A DNA stretch of 64,000 bases from Gammaproteobacteria bacterium (lineage in GTDB: Bacteria; Pseudomonadota; Gammaproteobacteria; Steroidobacterales; Woeseiaceae), in the NCBI GenBank assembly GCA_024640305.1, contig JAHEFG010000007.1, positions 47,450 through 111,449 on the forward strand, written 5' to 3'. The position numbers and the translations under genes are program-made. This document shows, piece by piece, positions 60,219 through 64,000 of this stretch. Below the pieces are notes generated by a model. The model was not told where the DNA came from, did no database searches, and was given only the letters and a program-made list of their open reading frames with translations. How positions within the stretch are numbered: position 1 is the stretch's first letter; each line of letters starts with the position of its first letter.

Positions 60219-61739
60219 ATGGACTATTCACAATATCTCTTGAGCATTCTGGTCTGGTTGCCAATTATTAGCGGCATCGTATTGCTCGTGATCGGTGATG
60301 GTGGTGACGCAAAGTCGTCGAAAGCGAGCACGATGCGCATCATTGCCCTGGGAATGTCGCTGCTGACGTTCGTCCTGAGTATTGCGTTGTACGCGTGGTT
60401 TGATAACACGGAAACCGGTATGCAGTTTATCGAGCGGTTTGCGTGGATTCCCGCGCTCAACGCTTATTACTATCTCGGTATAGACGGCATTTCGGCGCCG
60501 CTGATTCTGTTGACAACATTTATCACCCCACTCGTCGTGCTGACGAGCTGGGATGTGATTAAGGTGCGGCCCGCACAGTTTTTCGCGGCCTTCCTGATTC
60601 TTGAAGGCTTGATGATCGGCGTGTTTTCTGCGCTCGACGGCTTGCTTTTCTATGTCTTCTGGGAAGCAATGCTGGTACCGATGTTCCTGATCATCGGCGT
60701 GTGGGGCGGCGAACGCCGCATTTATGCCACGCTGAAATTTTTCCTGTACACGTTCCTTGGTTCCGTGTTGATGCTGGTTGCTTTCATCTATCTGTACGGG
60801 CAAACCGGCAGCTTTGACATGTTTGGCTGGATGAACGTAACGATCGGACTAACGGCGCAGAAGTTCATATTTATCGCATTCCTGATTGCATTCGCCGTTA
60901 AGGTTCCGATGTGGCCGGTTCACACATGGTTACCGGATGCTCACGTGGAGGCGCCCACAGGTGGTTCCGTGATTCTGGCGGCCATCATGCTGAAGATGGG
61001 CGGTTACGGCTTCTTACGATTGTCTTTACCGATGGTTCCCGATGGCAGTGCCTACTTTTCGGGTCTCGTCATAGCGATGTCGCTGATTGCTATTGTGTAC
61101 ATCGGATTTGTAGCGCTGATGCAAAAAGACATGAAGAAGCTGATCGCGTATTCATCGATCGCCCACATGGGCTTTGTCACGCTCGGTTTTTTCCTGCTCT
61201 GGTCAATTCAGAGTGGCTCAGGCGCGGGACTTGGGATGACGGGCGGCATGGTGCAGATGGTGTCGCACGGTTTGATCTCGGGAGCCATGTTCCTCTGCGT
61301 AGGCGTTTTGTATGACCGGGTTCATAGTCGGAAGATCGCCGATTACGGCGGTGTTGCTAACACCATGCCGGTATTTGCGGCGTTCATGGTGCTGTTTTCC
61401 ATGGCTAATGCGGGACTGCCCGGTACCTCAGGTTTCGTCGGCGAGTTCATGGTGATTATTGCCAGCTTCAAGGCTAACTTCTGGTTTGCGTTTCTCGGCG
61501 CATCGACGCTCGTACTCGGGGCCGCCTATACGCTTTGGATGGTCAAACGGGTTATTTACGGTGAGATTGCTAACGACGACGTCGCTGAGCTCGAAGATCT
61601 GAATATTCGTGAGTTCGTTGTGCTTGGTGTGCTCGCGGTCGCCGTGCTGCTGATCGGTCTGTGGCCGGCACCGCTTGTAGATATGATGAATGTGACCGTT
61701 GACCAACTAATCCAGCAGATAGGGCATTCCAAGCTATGA
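60219..61739 (+). CDS. nuoM: NADH-quinone oxidoreductase subunit M
   Basis: The second antiporter-like pump (506 residues, about 14 helices), with FYVFWEAMLVPMFLIIG (conserved Glu), AVKVPMWPVHTWLPDAHVEAPTGGSVILA and MQKDMKKLIAYSSIAHMGFV. It overlaps nuoN by 4 bases. Confidence 0.98.
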   Translation: MDYSQYLLSILVWLPIISGIVLLVIGDGGDAKSSKASTMRIIALGMSLLTFVLSIALYAWFDNTETGMQFIERFAWIPALNAYYYLGIDGISAPLILLTTFITPLVVLTSWDVIKVRPAQFFAAFLILEGLMIGVFSALDGLLFYVFWEAMLVPMFLIIGVWGGERRIYATLKFFLYTFLGSVLMLVAFIYLYGQTGSFDMFGWMNVTIGLTAQKFIFIAFLIAFAVKVPMWPVHTWLPDAHVEAPTGGSVILAAIMLKMGGYGFLRLSLPMVPDGSAYFSGLVIAMSLIAIVYIGFVALMQKDMKKLIAYSSIAHMGFVTLGFFLLWSIQSGSGAGLGMTGGMVQMVSHGLISGAMFLCVGVLYDRVHSRKIADYGGVANTMPVFAAFMVLFSMANAGLPGTSGFVGEFMVIIASFKANFWFAFLGASTLVLGAAYTLWMVKRVIYGEIANDDVAELEDLNIREFVVLGVLAVAVLLIGLWPAPLVDMMNVTVDQLIQQIGHSKL

Positions 61740-63178
61740 CTTTGACGGATTACATGTCAGCCGCGCCTGAGATGACCCTGTTGGGCCTGATCTGCGTAGT
61801 GCTAATAGCCGACTTGTTCGTCGATGATGAGAATCGCGTCCAGACGTTCTGGATGAGTATCGCAGCATTGGCCATTACGATGTGGACGTTGCTAACGACC
61901 GCGCCCGCAGAAAGCCTGGTGTTGTTTGATGGCAGCTACGTTAGCGACCCATTGTCACAGGTACTTAAAGTTACCGCGGTTGGTTTTGTCGGTATCGCTC
62001 TGATGTATGGCCGTGACTATTTGAGAGCCAACGACCTGCACAAAGGTGAATTCTACATACTCGCACTGTTTGGGTTGCTGGGTATGATGATCATGATTTC
62101 GGCAAACAGTCTGTTGACGATGTATCTGGGGCTGGAGACGCTGGCATTGTCGTTGTATGCGTTGGTTGCCATCGACCGCAACAACGTTACGTCCGCGGAG
62201 TCGGCGATGAAGTACTTCGTGCTGGGTGCCATTGCGTCCGGCGCTTTGCTATACGGCATTTCGTGGGTTTATGGTGTCACCGGAACGCTCAAATTTGACG
62301 AAATTGCGATGGCGTTGGCGGCGAATCCGGCATTGAACAGTCTGCCGTTGTGGTTCGGCCTGGCATTTCTGATTGTTGGCATCTCGTTCAAATTCGGTGC
62401 CGTTCCGTTCCACATGTGGCTGCCCGACGTTTATCAGGGCGCTCGCACTCCGGTAACGCTTTATATCGCTTCCGCACCAAAACTTGCTGCGCTGGCGTTC
62501 ACGCTGCGCGTGCTGACCGATGGACTTGGCGGGTTGCACGATGTCTGGGCGGATATGATCATGGTCGTTGCCGTGATGTCGTTGCTTGTCGGTAATGTTA
62601 TTGCCATCGCGCAAACAAATATCAAGCGCATGTTGGGTTACTCGACTATCGCTCATGTTGGTTTCATATTGCTCGCCGTGTTTTGCGGAAATGACAAGGG
62701 CAACTCAGCGGCGCTTTTCTACACACTGACCTATATCGTCGCAGCAGCAGGTGCATTTGGTATTGTGATTCTGCTGAGTCGACGCGGTTTTGATGCGGAA
62801 AATCTGTCGGACTTCAAGGGCCTGAATGCGCGCAGCCCCTGGTTTGCCTTGATGATGATGTTCCTGATGTTCAGCCTGGCGGGCGTACCGCCGTTTATTG
62901 GCTTTTTCGGTAAATTGAACGTGATCGATGCGGTCCTGAGTTCAGGTTATCCAGGGCTGGCAATTCTCATGGTGCTGGCGTCTGTTGTTGGTGCGTTCTA
63001 CTACCTGCGCGTCATCTGGTACATGTATTTCGAGCAGGCCGAGGACATGGCGGTTTTGCAGTCCAGCGCGGATACCCGGCTAGTGTTGAGCCTGAACGGC
63101 CTTGCGGTACTGGCCCTCGGAATCATTCCTGGCTGGTTGTGGACACTTTGCACCCAAATAGCCTTGTCAATGCGCTGA
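61736..63178 (+). CDS. nuoN: NADH-quinone oxidoreductase subunit N
   Basis: The third antiporter-like pump (480 residues, 14 helices), with YLGLETLALSLYALVA (conserved Glu), GAVPFHMWLPDVYQGARTPVTLYIA and QTNIKRMLGYSTIAHVGFI. Last gene of the operon; its final codons contain the -35 box of the following tRNA promoter. Confidence 0.98.
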   Translation: MTLTDYMSAAPEMTLLGLICVVLIADLFVDDENRVQTFWMSIAALAITMWTLLTTAPAESLVLFDGSYVSDPLSQVLKVTAVGFVGIALMYGRDYLRANDLHKGEFYILALFGLLGMMIMISANSLLTMYLGLETLALSLYALVAIDRNNVTSAESAMKYFVLGAIASGALLYGISWVYGVTGTLKFDEIAMALAANPALNSLPLWFGLAFLIVGISFKFGAVPFHMWLPDVYQGARTPVTLYIASAPKLAALAFTLRVLTDGLGGLHDVWADMIMVVAVMSLLVGNVIAIAQTNIKRMLGYSTIAHVGFILLAVFCGNDKGNSAALFYTLTYIVAAAGAFGIVILLSRRGFDAENLSDFKGLNARSPWFALMMMFLMFSLAGVPPFIGFFGKLNVIDAVLSSGYPGLAILMVLASVVGAFYYLRVIWYMYFEQAEDMAVLQSSADTRLVLSLNGLAVLALGIIPGWLWTLCTQIALSMR

Positions 63179-63192
63179 GTTGCCAGTAGTAT
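63164..63192 (+). promoter_or_regulatory. Promoter of the tRNA-fMet gene
   Basis: TTGTCA (63164-63169), 17 bases, TAGTAT (63187-63192), followed by a GC-rich discriminator (GCGCTCC) as in stringently controlled stable-RNA promoters. The start point would fall a few bases before 63206. The -35 lies within the end of nuoN. Confidence 0.55.
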
Positions 63193-63205
63193 GCGCTCCT
63201 GCCGA

Positions 63206-63282
<77 letters not shown>

Positions 63283-63311
63283 AAAATCTCGCTAAAACAG
63301 CGACTTAAAAG

Positions 63312-63334
63312 GCCCTCACATTGAGGGCTTTTTT
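63312..63334 (+). terminator. Intrinsic terminator after tRNA-fMet
   Basis: GCCCTC, loop ACATT, GAGGGC, then six T. It lies 30 bases after the tRNA and ends its transcript before the integrase gene. Confidence 0.85.
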
Positions 63335-63411
63335 CGTTGGTGCAGATCTGGTGCAACTTGCTCGCCGGACCGATACCATCGACCTGTGTATCCAGAAAAC
63401 AGGGCAAGGCA

Positions 63412-64000
63412 GTGGCAACATCGATATTCAGTCGCGGCGAGTCATGGCGAGCGCAGGTCCGTCGCGCAGGGTTCCCCAGCAAATCTAAGACGTTCGAGAC
63501 GAAGCACGAGGCGAAGGCATGGGCGCGTAAGCGCGAGGCCGAACTCGACACCATGTCACCGACGCAAGCCCGAGCGGCTCACGGTCGGTGCGTGAAGCAC
63601 GTCCTCAACGTATACGCGAAACAGCGGTGCGGATTCGCGCTGCAGTTCGAGGCGGACGACAAGTTCCACGACCTGTCGCCGCGGGAGGCGCTGAAGCGAT
63701 ACCTCAAAGACAAGAACAAGGCCGCCAACAAGCAGGACAACGTCGAGCAGGCGAAGACGTGGCGAGGCCTCGTGACGTATCTGCAATTCTGGCACGAGCG
63801 CATCGGCGAGATCCCGCTGGCGAAACTCACTCGCGATGACATCGTCGCGCAACTCGACGCGCTTTCGGACCTGACGCGCAAATCGCAGGACGACTATCAC
63901 CGTGTACTGCAGGCAGCGTTCAACTGTGTCGTCAACTCGCGCCGTGAGAACTGGCTGACGGCCAACCCGGCAGCGTTCGACAAGTTGGGAGGCTACGTCG
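63412..64000 (+). CDS. Tyrosine-type site-specific integrase, cut by window edge
   Basis: The frame is open from GTG 63412 (AAGG just upstream) to the window end, giving 196 codons. The first 50 residues (SRGESWRAQVRRAGFPSKSK to AKAWARKREAELD) match the arm-type DNA-binding domain of phage integrases, and residues about 85-180 (TYLQFWHERIGEIPLAKLTRDDIVAQLDAL, then KSQDDYHRVLQAAFNCVV and the WLTANPA segment) match the SAM-like core-binding domain. The catalytic R-H-R-Y part is outside the window, so activity cannot be judged. Its position next to tRNA-fMet supports the call. Confidence 0.85.
   Translation, partial: MATSIFSRGESWRAQVRRAGFPSKSKTFETKHEAKAWARKREAELDTMSPTQARAAHGRCVKHVLNVYAKQRCGFALQFEADDKFHDLSPREALKRYLKDKNKAANKQDNVEQAKTWRGLVTYLQFWHERIGEIPLAKLTRDDIVAQLDALSDLTRKSQDDYHRVLQAAFNCVVNSRRENWLTANPAAFDKLGGYV

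Larger units (their letters stand above)
63283..64000 (+). mobile_element. Left end of an element integrated at tRNA-fMet (partial)
   Basis: The tRNA-fMet 3' end is followed by a terminator and a tyrosine-type integrase, the usual layout of a prophage or genomic island inserted in a tRNA gene. In related bacteria rimP-nusA-infB would be expected after nuoN and the tRNA; they are absent here. The other end and the cargo are beyond the window, so extent and type are unknown. Confidence 0.55.

Overview
This window is a stretch of a gammaproteobacterial chromosome with medium-high GC. The block smpB, ratA-rnfH, bamE, fur, recN, nadK, hrcA-grpE-dnaK-dnaJ-dapB-carA-carB-greA, yhbY, rlmE-ftsH-folP-glmM-tpiA-secG-tRNA-Leu is the conserved gammaproteobacterial order. 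The complete nuoA-N operon directly behind tRNA-Leu, the short DapB and the presence of hrcA resemble the xanthomonad side of the class more than enterics or pseudomonads. I cannot name the species from sequence alone.

Region 1 (1-9.9 kb): oligoribonuclease (cut by the left edge), a DUF938 methyltransferase, a GFA/CENP-V zinc protein, a membrane SH3 protein, divergent ppsA and ppsR (PEP synthase and its regulatory kinase/phosphorylase), a DUF1249 protein, an unrecognised coiled-coil protein, a small secreted protein and the tail-specific protease Prc.

Region 2 (10-24.6 kb) is the least conserved and most accessory-like part. It has several unknown membrane and soluble proteins, a DUF1232 protein, and a minus-strand cluster of a gluzincin-type peptidase lipoprotein, a Ycf46-like AAA ATPase and a coiled-coil FHA protein. 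An NlpC/P60 lipoprotein, two adjacent unknown lipoproteins, a class I amidotransferase, SrkA kinase, a DUF1684 lipoprotein, a GNAT enzyme, a 583-residue lipoprotein and a phosphatase-like lipoprotein follow.

Region 3 (24.6-48.8 kb) is housekeeping: tmRNA and SmpB (ribosome rescue), a sodium symporter, RatA/RnfH, BamE, Fur, RecN, NAD kinase, the heat-shock group with a clear sigma-32-type promoter, lysine and pyrimidine/arginine precursor enzymes, GreA, a CRM-domain protein, RlmE, FtsH, FolP, GlmM, TpiA, SecG and tRNA-Leu(GAG).

Region 4 (48.9-63.2 kb) is the 14-gene proton-pumping NADH:quinone oxidoreductase operon, tightly packed with many overlapping stop/start codons.

Region 5 (63.2-64 kb) has an initiator tRNA with its own promoter, a terminator, and then the first 196 codons of a tyrosine-type integrase running off the right edge. 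This looks like one end of an element integrated at the tRNA-fMet gene. Its cargo, which could be the most novel part of this locus, lies outside the window. No CRISPR array, insertion sequence or rRNA was seen, and no stretch over 300 bases lacks a gene or RNA.
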